A stretch of DNA of 64,000 nt, taken from NCBI GenBank assembly GCA_035771165.1, contig JAWNZC010000089.1, forward strand, positions 1 through 64,000, read 5' to 3'. The notes under the pieces were generated by a model. That model made no database searches. It had not been told where the DNA came from and saw only the letters and a program-made list of their open reading frames with translations. Positions 35,061-48,300 of this stretch are shown one piece after another (within the stretch, counting starts at the first letter, position 1; each line of letters starts with the position of its first letter). The DNA comes from Paragorgia papillata. Its lineage: Eukaryota > Cnidaria > Anthozoa > Scleralcyonacea > Coralliidae. Position numbers and translations under genes: made by a program.

Positions 35061-35691
35061 CGAAGTTTTAATTCGAAATTAAAAAACGAGGCGCTGTTAT
35101 TGCGAGTATAGAAATCTTAAATTTGACGGCCTCCAGGGCGCTAGGGCCTTTGACGTCCTAGCCTTAATGCTGTATACAAGAGGTTGTCAGTGAATGAAAA
35201 ATAAAATATTCTATCAACGCACACACAGTTATACAGGATTCTAGTAATGAATGAGATTATTCTGCAGGATTGCGCAGCATATAAGCCCAATTGACAAATC
35301 ATACGAGCAAACTGGGTTATAGGTCCGTTTGTTCGGAACATAACGGCGAAACGCAATTTAAACCAGATGATTCATAGTTTGTTTCAATCAATTTTCCAAT
35401 AAGATTTTTAGAGCGACCTTACTACAAACAAGAGTTTTTCAGCGTGGTAATGTGCCTATTATTTGAAAGACTAACAAAACTTTGGAGGCAGAGCAGTCTC
35501 GAGCTCCAAGGAAGTGAACCGTTGGAAAATAAGCGTATATTTCTTGTCCCCTTATACCATACCATGGTAAACATAGTTCCACTATACTTTTACTTAAGAT
35601 TATAAAATATGTCATGTAAGTAAAGCAAACGACAACGAAGGTTGAATTTGATGTATTGTACTTGTATATATAAAATACATGTATATACTAG

Positions 35692-35823
35692 CAATTCATA
35701 GCTTTGCAAAGCAGACTATTTATTTTGTAACATCTAATAGCATTTTCTTTAAGTTTTAAAACTGAAAGAAAATGCTATTAGATGTTACAAAATAAATATT
35801 CTGCTTTGCAAAGCAACAAAGCG
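35692..35823. mobile_element. Hairpin MITE
   Basis: A near-perfect inverted repeat: GCTTTGCAAAGCAGACTATT near 35,701 pairs with the complement near 35,800, and AACATCTAATAGCATTTTCT with its complement around a ~15-base loop. Non-coding. Confidence 0.85.
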
Positions 35824-35829
35824 TAAATA

Positions 35830-36600
35830 CTAATCTAATGAAGCACATTATTGATACTTTAGTTATACTTATGCGCCAGCTTTGTGAGGCACGTCAACAG
35901 GCCATTGCAAATTGACAGAATTATATACTGAGGCCAACTAGTTTTCTTTTTCTTGTCTGTCGCTGTATAATTTCCAACAGGAGAGAAAATGCTCTCGAAC
36001 TTTTGAATTTCTATGTATTTGATGCCTGATACATTTGATATTTGATACTATTACAAGCTAGAACCACATTACATATACATACATATTTTTATACACATTC
36101 ATACCAACATAAAGATAGTGTCTCTAGCCGACTAATACTGTCTTTCCCAAGAAGAAACCACGACGTCAGAATTGAAATGTTGCTATATTGAAAATGTATT
36201 GTACTTTTCTTCGGCAATATCTTGTTCGTATTGCGCGATTATCAATCTCGTCAGCCGAAGCAATACAATCATCGTCCTGGCAAAATCCGAAACCAGATTC
36301 GTCAAAATGGGCTACCATATACTCCAAACATATAACAGATGATTCCGTTTCGATCGATAGCCAGAAGAACAACTAAATGATGATGAATTCGACATTTTTG
36401 TTGTCAAATTATATGCGCTCTCGTTGTTTCTTCCTTAGTGACGCAAGTTTGGGTTAAGACTATGACGTCACAACACTTCTCAGGTATTAATATTCACGGC
36501 GAAGAAAATTTTAATGGCGGACACAATTTTCAGCATTTCAAATGTTTATAACTTTAAACCTATTTGTTTATATCGGTTTAAATTTTGTACACGGGGTATT
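35830..36600. other. Non-coding spacer
   Basis: The overlapping frames at 36,166-36,376 are antisense to each other and show no domain. Nothing else recognised. Confidence 0.5.
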
Positions 36601-36604
36601 TATA

Positions 36605-36748
36605 TCAGTAGATGACCCCCCCCCCCCCCCCATATAGCCTCATTAATATTCAGCATGACTCACGAATGACTAGAAAGTAAATGAGTAACTCATATTGCGG
36701 GAGCACTAATCTTGCAAGGCTAGCAAATCATCTTGATCAAGTTATATC
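36605..36748. mobile_element. TIR and C2H2-gene relic
   Basis: Inverted copy of the terminus at 2,041-2,098 (C run, CATATAG, CCTCATTAATATTCAGCATG). It is followed by GAGTAACTCAT-type satellite and by a scrap of the C2H2 gene (GCACTAATCTTGCAAGGCTA). It joins three parts of the long-TIR family in 140 bases. Confidence 0.75.
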
Positions 36749-36827
36749 ATTTTGGCCGCTTCGTACATTGTGCCTGTTTTGTGTACTTAATATTTCGGAT
36801 AGGTGTGTGTAATTCGTTTAACAAAGT

Positions 36828-36974
36828 TTATAAATCTATAGGAGAAGCTTTAGCGCGAATCAAATACGGTTGCCTATCTTTTGAAGAGAGTTGATGAACA
36901 TTGGATAAATGATTTGCTAATCTTAATAAACCTTGCTTGCCACAGACAAGACACTCCTTACGCCTTCGGGGCAT
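36828..36974 (-). CDS. Small C2H2 zinc-finger protein
   Basis: 48 codons from ATG 36,974: MPRRRKECLVCGKQGLLRLA then NHLSNVHQ, a C-x2-C-x12-H-x4-H finger. It is a diverged relative of the proteins at 16,127 and 17,990. It is short but open, and all ligands are kept. Likely a leftover of a long-TIR element. Confidence 0.5.
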   Translation of the reverse strand: MPRRRKECLVCGKQGLLRLANHLSNVHQLSSKDRQPYLIRAKASPIDL

Positions 36975-37194
36975 GATAAAAAATGAACGATTTGAAAAGG
37001 TACTCAAAAATAAATACTTTATATGGCCCTGGGGGCTTTTTTCATGGCCTTATGGCCCTATCGTTTGAATACACTCCCTGTCCCCTCCGACCCCCCACCC
37101 CCACCCCGACTCCTGTGCTGTAAAAGACCCTCATTAAACCCTTGAACCGCCACGCCAGAAAATTGACAATAGGAGGTAGTGTTAATAAAAGATA

Positions 37195-37526
37195 TATTAT
37201 TAAAAAAGGGATGCCGCCTCATTAATATTCAACATGACACACGCATGACTCATACATGACTCACGAATGACTCACGCATGACTCACGCATGACTCACGAA
37301 TGACTCACGCAAGACTCACGAATGACGCACGCATGCCTCACGCCTGTGACATGATTGGGTGAGACTGGATTATATATTTTAGGACCTAGATATTCAAACA
37401 GAGTAAGTCATCCTAGAATTATTGCTAACTAAACCCTAGTTCATGAGCGAGGAAATTGTACGAAGATAGAATTGGGAATCACTTATAGAAGTCGTGAAAA
37501 GAACGATTTTAAGTGTCGAAATATAT
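37195..37526. mobile_element. TIR relic abutting the HECT gene
   Basis: Begins GGGATGCCGCCTCATTAATA, then the CATGACTCACG array, then the ACAGAGTAAGTCATCCTAGA block, in opposite orientation to the relics at 1,741-2,098. It breaks off at about 37,526, where HECT-type coding sequence begins. Confidence 0.8.
37232..37345. repeat. 11-bp tandem array (inverse of 1,968-2,040)
   Basis: About ten copies of ACTCACGCATG and ACTCACGAATG. Confidence 0.85.
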
Positions 37527-38057
37527 GGGAGAAGTGATAGACAGGATCATGGTATTGTCAGGGGGCAAGGTTTATCAACCTCAAGTACTAGTGCTAGTGG
37601 TGCTTCACTGTTAACAACTGGCATCCAGACTGAAGGAAATCAACAAAGCACCACTGTCCAAAGAGCTTCTCAGAGTCAAAACATGGTAGGAGGAGAAATC
37701 ATCACTATCATAGAGGATGAAGATGGAGATATAAATGGTGGGGAAACGTCAAACCCAGGTGAAGGTGACCTTCATAACAACGGTATGGGGCCAGGAGACT
37801 CAGTGGAAGATGCTGTGAAAAAAACAGTAACATATTGCCTTCAGCATGAAGACATCAACCCAGTTGAGGTTTCGAGGTGCTTGCAGGTAAAAATGGTTTA
37901 TGGCAGAGCTCTAGATGTTCAGAATCCTTCAGAGGTACACGATGGAGACACAAACTTCATTCTAGTAGACAGAGATAACCTGCGGCAGACAGCTTTTGAT
38001 GAAATTACCAATATCAGTGATCTGAGAAAAACATTACAAGTCCAGTTTTACAATGAG
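37527..38057 (+). CDS. HECT-domain E3 ligase gene, exon with HECT start
   Basis: A Ser/Thr/Gln-rich stretch and an acidic patch (IITIIEDEDGDING) lead to VDRDNLRQTAFDEITNISD and LQVQFYNE, the opening of a HECT catalytic domain as in G2E3-like proteins. The exon ends at GAG|GTACTG in phase 0. The next exon is 21.8 kb away because a LINE and the 19.2-kb transposon fill the intron. The 5' limit is uncertain: in-frame codons before 37,527 are TIR sequence, so earlier exons are either beyond the mobile cluster or lost. HECT ligases pass ubiquitin from a catalytic Cys to substrates; that Cys lies in the C-lobe, not seen here. Confidence 0.75.
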
Positions 38058-38171
38058 GTACTGTATGTTTTCTTGGTAGTACAGTACACTGAATCTTATT
38101 AACTCTGTATATATGTATATAATTATATACAATTAGTATTAATTATATAATATTAATTATATATATACAAT

Positions 38172-39525
38172 TAGTGTTTATGCACCGACTATGACCTACC
38201 CCGATCAAGTTAAAGAAGAATTCTATCGCCAACTATCAGATGTCATACGTAGAATTCCAAACTCTGACAAGCTGGTAATGCTGGGCGATTTCAACGCAAG
38301 GATTGGAAATGATCACGGGGCACATACTCCTGCGATTGGCCACTTCGGCAAAGGAAAATGTAATTCTAATGGAGAACTTCTCATAAACTTTTGTGTGCAG
38401 CATAATTTAATAATCACGAACACTTTCTTTAATCAACCGGATCACCATTACTACACTTGGAAGCACCCAAGATCAAAACTTTTTCATCTATTAGACTATG
38501 TGATTACGAGATCGAATCAACGTACAGAGGTATTGAATACTCGTGCGATGCGAGGTGCAGAATGTGGTACGGATCACTACCTAGTCAAGGCAAAATTTTT
38601 GTTGAAAATGGCACCCAAAAGGAGGCGAACTGCCCCACATCCGTCGAGAAAATTCAACACTAAAATGTTCAGAAATGAGCTAACACAGGCTGACATACAA
38701 CAAGTATTGCAGCCGAAATTGGCAGACTTGCAAAATACAGAGGATGTTAACGAAAATTGGAAAAAGTTAAAAAATGTGGTACATGAAGCAGCCAAAAAAG
38801 TAGTTGGTTTTTCAGAAAAGAAGAATCAAGATTGGTACGAAGACCACCGAGATCAAATGGAAAACAACTTAAGTGAGCGGAGGAGATTTCATGAAAAGTT
38901 CTTGGCAAACGGTACCAGAAGAGCGAAATTGGCTTTCAAAGAGAAGAAGGCTGAGTCGCAAAGAACATCGCGCAAATTAAAGAACCAATGGTGGAATGAA
39001 AAAGCTGAAGAGCTTGAGCGACTAGCAGCGACAAATGATGCAAAGGGATTTTACAACGGATTGAAGATAATCTATGGACCAAAGACAAATTCTACAGCCC
39101 CACTCAAGTCCAAAGACGAATCTGAATTATTAACAGACAATGGCAAAATAATTGAACGATGGCGAGAGCATTTTCAGGATCTTCTGAATTTGCAATCCGA
39201 AGTAAACGGGAGGATCTTGGACCGCGTTGAGCAAAGGCTTTTGGTCCATGCTTTAGATGAACCGATAACTATGGAAGAAGTGTGTGAAGCTTTAAATGCT
39301 ATGACAAATGAAAAGGTTCCAGGAATGGATGGATTACCAGCAGATGTCTACAAATACTCCGGAGATGACCTGAAACAGAAATTACTTTAACTTTTTGAGC
39401 TGTGTTGGGAGAAAGAAGAGTTGCCCCAAGATTTCAAAGACGCTCTTATAGTTACAATCTTCAAGAAAGGAGACAAATCGATTTGCGACAACTACAGAGG
39501 TCTCTCATTATTATTCACAGCTGCG
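38172..39525 (+). pseudogene. LINE: endonuclease and start of reverse transcriptase (5'-truncated)
   Basis: Starts inside an APE-type endonuclease (VYAPTMTYPDQ; MLGDFNARIG; HYYTWKHPRSKLFHLLDYVI; GTDHYLVKAKF) and continues through the linker to the first reverse-transcriptase blocks (VPGMDGLPADVYKY; LPQDFKDALIVTIFKKGD; CDNYRGLSLL). A TAA stop at 39,388-39,390 interrupts the frame, which then continues in the same frame. The N-terminal part of the endonuclease is missing. It resembles the 'craniofacial development protein 2-like' non-LTR endonucleases common in invertebrate annotation. The 19.2-kb transposon splits it after AAAATT at 39,531. Confidence 0.9.
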
Positions 39526-39599
39526 AAAATTCGGCTCTTTCTCTATGTATCATGTCCTCAAATATGGGTGTGTCTATATATCCTTCTAACAATCAGATG

Positions 39600-41095
39600 C
39601 AACAAAGCCTATAGATCCTATAGAACGTATAGATTCTATAGAACGTATAGATCCTATAGATCCTATAGATCCTATAGATCCTATAGAACGTATAGATCCT
39701 ATAGATCCTATAGAACGTATAGATCCTATAGATCCTATAGAACGTATAGATCCTATAGATCCTATAGAACGTATAGATCCTATAGATCCTATAGAACGTA
39801 TAGATTCTATAGATCCTATAGAACGCATAGATCCTATAGAACGTATAGATTCTATAGAACGTATAGATTCTATAGATCCTATAGATTCTATAGATCCTAT
39901 AGACCATATAGATTCTATAGAACGTATAGATTCTATAGATCCTATAGAACGCATAGATCCTATAGAACGTATAGATTCTATAGAACGTATAGATTCTATA
40001 GATCCTATAGATTCTATAGATCCTATAGACCATATAGATTCTATAGAACGTATAGATTCTATAGATCCTATAGAACGCATAGATCCTATAGAACGTATAG
40101 ATTCTATAGAACGTATAGATTCTATAGATCCTATAGATTCTATAGATCCTATAGACCATATAGATTCTATAGAACGTATAGATTCTATAGATCCTATAGA
40201 ACGCATAGATCCTATAGAACGTATAGATTCTATAGAACGTATAGATTCTATAGATCCTATAGATTCTATAGATCCTATAGACCATATAGATTCTATAGAA
40301 CGTATAGATCCTATAGATCCTATAGAACGTATAGATTCTATAGAACGTATAGATTCTATAGATCCTATAGAACGCATAGATCCTATAGAACGTATAGATT
40401 CTATAGAACGTATAGATTCTATAGATCCTATAGATTCTATAGATCCTATAGACCATATAGATTCTATAGAACGTATAGATTCTATAGATCCTATAGAACG
40501 CATAGATCGTATAGAACGTATAGATTCTATAGAACGTATAGATTCTATAGATCCTATAGATTCTATAGATCCTATAGACCATATAGATTCTATAGAACGT
40601 ATAGATTCTATAGATCCTATAGAACGCATAGATCCTATAGAACGTATAGATCCTATAGAACGTATAGATCCTATAGAACGTATAGATCCTATAGAACGTA
40701 TAGATCCTATAGATCGTATAGATCCTATAGAACGTATAGATCCTATAGATCCTATAGAACGTATAGATCGTATAGATCCTATAGAACGTATAGATTCTAT
40801 AGATCCTATAGAACGTATAGATTCTATAGATCCTATAGAATGTATAGATCCTATAGATTCTATAGAACGTATAGATCCTACAGAATGTATAGATTCTATA
40901 GATCCTATATATCGTATAGATCTTATAGAACGTATAGATCCAATAGAACGTATAGATTATATAGAACGTATAGATCTTATAGAACGTATAGATTATATAG
41001 AACGTATAGATCTTATAGAACGTACAGATTATATAGATCCTATAGAACGTAGCGATTCTATAGTTGCTATAGAACGTATTGATATGCTATAGAAC
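39600..41095. repeat. 9-bp minisatellite in the left TIR
   Basis: Built from 9-mers CTATAGATC, CTATAGAAC, GTATAGATT and the like. In 39,830-40,640 these form a 126-bp (14 x 9) higher-order unit marked by GACCATATAG at 39,902, 40,028, 40,154, 40,280, 40,451 and 40,577. The units decay after 40,860. Because 9 is divisible by 3, long spurious frames run through on both strands. Confidence 0.95.
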
Positions 41096-41603
41096 ATATA
41101 AATCTTATAGAACGTATAGATGCTATGCAACCTATAGATACTATAGAACTAACATACAAGTTATACATGTTATACGTGTTTTACAGAATCCATAGTTTCT
41201 ACCCGTGTTGATTTCGTAGATACTATCTTAAATTCTACACAACCTATAATGTACAGTTAATATATTCTATAAAAAATGTAGATGTTACAGCCTGCAGATC
41301 CTATATATTAACCTTGTGAAATTTAAATAATGAAGGAAATGAGAGATTAAGAACAAACAATTATAGTATTATTTCATTATTATAGTGTTATTTTATTGAG
41401 ACAATAACAATCCTCGTTGTATCTTGGTAACGTTCCCTTGCGCTATTAATAACTCCTCAATTAGTCTATTCATGTCTTGTTATATTAACTATGGTCTATT
41501 ATTCAAATATACATCTACACTGTTCACACTCCGATAGGGCATCTGCGACATTATTTAATTGTATAATGACATACATCACAAACTACAGAAATACCGGGAA
41601 AGA
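41096..41603. other. AT-rich spacer after the left TIR
   Basis: Degenerate TATAGA units fade out by about 41,300. No gene is seen before the ATPase stop at 41,604. Confidence 0.6.
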
Positions 41604-44600
41604 TCAGTCTGTCACTTCATTGATTGAAGAACATTCTTTGGCTCTTTTGTTTGGTGGTTCTTCACTATTTGCACTCACGGGTATTTTCTCAGTTTCGTTT
41701 TCTTTATCCTTTACTTCATCTGCCTTTTCTGCTTCTACAACTAACTGTTCTGTCTGTGGTTCAATTTGTTTGGCATGATCTGCTTTTGGATTCTCCCTTT
41801 GGTTTACGGCAGCGCCATCATCGTTAGCCGGGCATTGGTTCCAGTTACCAGTATCGAAAGCTATATATGAGACCAAAGAACAACGGTTGGAAAACAATCT
41901 ATCACGTAGTATATGTAGACACAAATGACTATTTTCCCTTTTTATTTCCAAACTACTTTGCAAATCTGATTGCTCCAACTTCCCGAATGTGAATAACTTT
42001 ATAAAAAGATATTTTTCTTTTCTAATTTCAAACAAAATTTCTACGCCTACGGAAATCAGGTAAATGGTGGCCTGTATACAGCCGGCACTGGGCGCATATA
42101 TGTCTTATAAATAAAGACCGAAACTTCGGAGAAAGTACCAATGCATTTTATAAAAAAAGATTTTGACGAGTTTCTTATACGTCTACCTAAAATGTACCCT
42201 GCTAGTCAGAGCCCCTTTCCGACCTACGAGTTTGTTGGCAGAGTCCACTAATTCCCCCGAATCCTGCGTAGGTCGGAAAGGGGCTTTGACTTGCATGGTA
42301 CCTAAAATGGTTCCTTGAATGGAATTCGCGCTTGCGTAACCCAATTTTCGGGATAATGCTCCACCAGTTAAAGGATAATCAAACACCAATCTGTGTCGCA
42401 AACGTATTACGAGGTACATGTGCCGATTTATTTCGAAATGCTGTTGCGATACGAATCGACTACGCAAATCCGTATTCCAAATGCATATGTACATGTGCAT
42501 GCATGTAAGGATGTCCAGAGTTTCATGTAGTAGGAGACGGTTTTTATCTGAGTCGGATGCCTTTTTTAAAAAAGGGCGACCAGCCTAGCGGACTAGGCGA
42601 TCTTTTCTTTATTCACGCGGTGAGCTTTGGTAAAGTCAGACGTCGAATATTTTAACTGACTTTTTAAATTACATAGAAATTAACATTTCCAAAGTCCTAG
42701 AAAACTTTCAAACTGGCCACGACGTGGGCAAGGTTCTTATATACTGTATAGGGAATTTCGAATAATTTTGCCTAACTCTTAAAAAACGCGTGTGTACAAG
42801 TTTATACAAACAAAGTTACACGCTCCACATTTTCTATATATTTTTTAATTAACGTTATGGATTACACCAAAACTCTTCTGCCCTATATGGCATTAGTCCG
42901 TATATATAGTTCATTCATTTTTATTTACGTACCTTGCGCGATTGTTTCCAATTCTTTGCGTTCAAATGTTGTTCGTTTTATGAATACAGCACATCGCAGC
43001 GTCGTGTTTTTTTCGTCGCCTTTGGTTTTAAAAATTATTTTTCCTTTGGTTGGAACTTTAGACTTTTTGCTTAAAAAATTTGCCTGATGCTTTATTTTGC
43101 ATCCGACTCCAATGCACGAAATTTGTCCCAGCTTTTCTTTTGCCATTGATTCGGTAGCCTGCAGTGACGCCGCTTTAATGAATTCAGATAAAGAAATGGC
43201 AATGCATTTCTCTTTCGTCTCACTACAAATGACCATTGGATTGAGGGACGTGACGACCTTCAAAAAATAGTGTGGTAACTGAATATTAGTAGTTTTATAA
43301 CTGCTTTGCATATAGAAGAATGTAATAATAAAACGTTTGCGGATATAACCATGTAAAATATAATTTTTCTGATGAGCTTTCGTCCTGTGTTGCTCAGGAC
43401 ATCATCAGAGCAATCTATGATAGTAATGACGTTTACAAACTATCATATATAATGCTCTGATGATGTCCTGAGCAACACAAGACGAAAGCCCAGCAGAATA
43501 AATATATTTGACATGGTTGTATCCGCAAACATTTTATTATAACTGTATATTAACTGAAAGACCAACTTTGTTGATGTTTCATGCAACTTGTTTCGCAAGT
43601 TGCAAAACCATTGCACCGTTTAACATATGCAGCAATCGTTGCACAAAGTATAAATTACGGTTACACACAATTTGTTCAAGCTCCACCTGTGCTCCTCGCA
43701 ATGCCATTGAAGCACAACTTACAAATCGACCATAGCTTTTAATTTTAACATTTTTAAGAAATTCAAAAGGGGAACCTACCTTGTTTGGTTCTTCCTTGCA
43801 AAGTCTAACTAGTTTTTGTTGCAAACCATGCGCCGTCAATACTATTGGTTGAGGGACCTTGCATTCTGCCCCCACCAAAGTCCTAAAATATGGAGCAATA
43901 GTTTGGAGGAAATGGTCCTTCAACTCTTCCAAAGTTGGCCCGCCGATCTCAGTGCAAAACTATTGGTAAGACAGATACATAATAAAAATTAGCTAGAAAA
44001 TATTAGCTTACACCCCTAATTAAAACAAATTAAAATGTTTTGTAGCTTTTCATGGTGTAATTAATATTATTTACTGATTTGTATACACCATGTAGATGAA
44101 ATTCAACTTTTATTTTCACAGTATTAGTTTTAGCTTTGATGAAGTACTCGGGATGAAAGCCCAGCAATAGAAATTAATTTAATCTAATGGTGTATCTGTA
44201 AACCAATAAATATAATAGCGAAAATCTAAATCTTACTCTTTGATCAGATTCTCTTTTACGGTTGTTAATATTGTAGGAGGCGCAACTTTCGTGGCTCAAA
44301 AAATAAAGCCAAAAACCTATTTCAAATATTTGTACTTGCCATTTCAGTAAAACCAAGTACTTCTGCATAGTTTATCGATTCCCGCGTAAAATCATTTCCA
44401 ATTGCTGACATAACAAACTCTGTCAATTCACTGTACACTTTGTTTTTTGTCGTTTCTGTTTCGTATATTGCACCAATTTTAATAACTGTGCCTATGCCTT
44501 TCGCAGCACATTCCATGGCTTTCATTAAATTATCTTCCTTTTTCATTCTTTCCATTCCCCTTAATGGTGTTTTAGGGACCGCGAACGGCACCACTGCCAG

Positions 44601-45287
44601 TCTAGACAAAATCCTTAGAAATCAACAACAAAGTAAAAAAAAATATACGTCAAAAAGTGTGAAAACGACGGATGATAATATAGTTTACATGATGAGTTGC
44701 TGTCCTAGGATTAACTGTTGAATCATGGTTGATTGATTGATTGATTGACTGACTGACTGACTGATTAATTGATTATTTTTTATTAATCGCTTTAAAAATG
44801 TGCCATTGACTCTCCAAATGTACCAGTAATGTATTTTAAAAAAATTTTTTGAGTAATGTAATATCTATCCCACGTCTGTTGATTCATATTAATACATTCT
44901 ATCCATATTATTGTATAACAATTAAAACAAAATTATCACAAGGGCATACTATATACTATATACTAAATTATTATTTTACCTCGACTCAGATGGTGTCCAG
45001 TTGGATGTAAAAACTGGCGTACATTTTGGGATCTTGCGCCCTGTCGCTAAATTCACATAACCACCCTGTTACAATGAAACAGAGTTACTTACACTTTTAT
45101 CATACCTAAAAATTATTTGTGTAATTGTAACTATAGATCATTCACTTCTACGTTTTGCCACATGAATGATGTAAAATAACAATTTAACTGTTGCAAGTAT
45201 TTAGTAAATTGTGAACAATATTATAGTTATTTACATGATTTTATATATTATTAATAAAGAAATTAATATATTAATATTATTTTTAAT

Positions 45288-45318
<31 letters not shown>

Positions 45319-48300
45319 ATTAATAATTATTAATTACTATATATTTATTAACTACTAATTAATACGTAATAATTATTAATTTTTTAATAAGTACTTTTTT
45401 TTTTATTAATTATTCTTTATTGTTTAATAATTATAAATTATGAATTATCAAATGTCAATTATCAATTATTTGTTATTAATTATTCCTCATTAAAGGTCGT
45501 ACCTGATTGTACGTATTGATAACAATCTCCTCAAGAATTCTGTCGTCTTTAACGTCGTCCAGACAATATCCCATCGTACTGCCATGTGATTGTTCCATTA
45601 CGGCGGCAACTGAAAAACCTAACAAAAGCACTTTCGTTGTAATTAAATATAAATAATTGAAGAAAATTATTTTTGAAAATATTATAGAAAATAATAATGC
45701 ACAGAATTCTGTACAGATTTACATAATTCTGTACAGAAAAAAAAAATTTTGAGTGCAATTATCCATGTTAAATTTAGCGTGCATCACAAAAAAAACCGAA
45801 GTCAAATCAAAGAGCATGTTTGACATTATTTGCAGTTGTTCATGTTTTTTTTGTTATAAATGTTACAATCGCGTGACTGTTACCTGCGCTACTTATATGG
45901 ACCCCATTTAGACGATGCCGGCACAATTTTCGAACGGAACAAAATTATGCCGGTGTTTAAATACAGGCCAAAAACGTCTCCCAATAGAAACAGTCAGTGG
46001 CAAATTTTTATAAAAATTTGCGTCACACCAGTTATTAATGTGCTAACAGATGTTTCTAATAGACCTATACTTGTTTATCAAAAGCGATGTTAACAAGTTC
46101 AATTACATTAAAAAAAATGTGATTGATAGTCCATAGTCCATGCTATTGAGAGTTTAGGAGAGACAATGCAGTAAATTTATGTTTGGGAACACTTTCGTAG
46201 CAACAATCATCGTGCTATTTGTAAAAGCAATAATGCTTGTATAGAGATGGATTATTCGATCATAAAAGTCCGATCATTGCTTCTTAGTGATAACAACAGC
46301 AGAACAGTCATATATTTGCCCATTGTTGCCACGAAAGTGGTTATAAAAATACAATTTAAAGATGTCCGTAACATTGTCAAAAGTAAAAGAATTGTACTAA
46401 CTGGTGCCAGTTCCCCATATTCTAGAACCAATAATGGAAGCTGCACAATTTAATGCGGTCGTCTTTCCACACTTTGTTGGTCCTACTGCGATCACCATAG
46501 GGCAAGCTTTCCTGTGCTTCATTATGAGCTCCGCGTGCACTGACAACACAACTCCGCCAACGACTAAGAGGGAAGAAATATAATTCTCTGCAAGAAGATC
46601 ATTCATTGAAGTTATCAGAGCTTCAAGAGACTGTGTGCCTTCTTCACATGTTGATATATGAACGGGGACATCCACTCTAGTTAGCAGAGTTTCCTCGAAC
46701 ACGTACTGCTGTTCCTCGTCAGGTATCACTTGACCATACTTATTTATTTGTAGATTCTTTCCAAGAACCCAAACATCTGATTGTGGCTGTCTACCAATAA
46801 GCTATAGAAATGTAATCGGGCCCAAATAATTATATAATTATTTATATATGATAAAACTGATAAACTGATAAAACACTGCTGCTCATGTTTTATATATTAC
46901 ATATATATAGTTTAAGTGGGCTTATATATGCACGGAGTCTAGCCAATCAGAGCGTGCGTTGAGGGCATATATATATATATATACAAATATATACACTTAT
47001 AAACTGTACTTTATTTAACAAATAAAACATAAAGCTCCGTGCATATGTTCTCTTATAAAGGTTCATTTGACGTCATTTGAACACAAAAGAAGTTGAGTAT
47101 CGCCTCGTGCCTTTATAACACTTCTTTCGTGTTCAAATTACGTCAAACGAACCTTTATAAGAGAACAGATGCACAGGAGGGGTATGTTTTTATTTGTTTT
47201 ATAAAATAAGAAGAGAAAAAACAAAGTAAAAGTGGGATAGTTTTGAAAGTTCGCTAGCTATATTCCTGCCAGGTGACGCCACTCCACGCCATTTTACGTC
47301 ATTCATGATCTTCATACTCTTATAAATGCATGGAGCCTAGCCAATCAGAGCGTGCGTAGAGGACACCTTATTTTATAAAAAGTAATTTATAAAACACGTC
47401 TTGGGAATGTTTTAAATGGCTTAAAAAACTATCCATATAAGAAGCTCGTCAGTACAGAAATCAATTTTGAAAATTGAAGTTGTCCAAGCCGCAAAATCGA
47501 ATAAAAAGTTCATCGAAAATAGCGAGCGTGTCTCTATCACATATAGAGACACGTCACGGTCATGATTTTCCTTTGTGTTTTCCTCATGAATTATTAATGA
47601 GTTTTTGAAATATATATATTACACGCGTCATTTAATACCTACCCTGCGTCACAAATGCTCCCGCGCGGCACTAATTAGCTGCCGGTTTCTCAAATATCAC
47701 GCATACTTTGACCGGACTAGTTAACATGCCCTCTAGCTTTTTCCAAAAGACTTCTTTCTTCTGGGTGTTTTTGAATATAACATACACTAAATTCTGTAAG
47801 TTGCGCATATAATTTTAGTAAACTTGTTTAAAATTGTTTAACTTGTATTAATTTATTATTGAGTCGGTTTTCTTTGTTCTTCCAAGGGCTTTATATCGCA
47901 TAAAGCCATACATCCCTCGTTCTCGGGATTTATCTATTACTTAAACAAAAGAGACCCTGAAACAGCGAGAACAGTTTTTTCTCTTATACTTGTATATGTG
48001 AAATGGAAAGTAATGCGTGCGCTAATCCATAACTCGGCATAAAAGGTTATTTTAAACAAATATAGATGCATATAAATTTGTCGGAAGTTACAACTTTCCT
48101 TAACGAACACACCTAGTCGTTAATTATCATGATTTACCATATACATTTACATTTTACAAAACAATAAATAAAGTCAGTACCGAGGCATTAATAATAACGG
48201 TAAGCCTTAACAGTTAACAGTTTAAATTCGGAGGGACACAGAAAACGTAGAGAAATTGAGACATGTTTCAGACTGTTGTAAATACTTAGTTAAGCCGGTA

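Noticed and set aside
39421..41052. 543-codon Tyr-Arg-rich frame and the antisense Ser-Ile-Glu frames
   Set aside because: They arise because the 9-bp minisatellite is divisible by three and has no stop in several frames. Only the first ~35 codons are real LINE sequence.
39600..41095. CRISPR-like array of short repeats
   Set aside because: Nine-base units follow without unique spacers, in a eukaryotic transposon TIR; no cas genes.
41491..41778. + strand 95-codon frame
   Set aside because: Antisense to the last ATPase exon.
44440..44721. + strand 93-codon frame
   Set aside because: Antisense to the ATPase exon 44,613-44,340.
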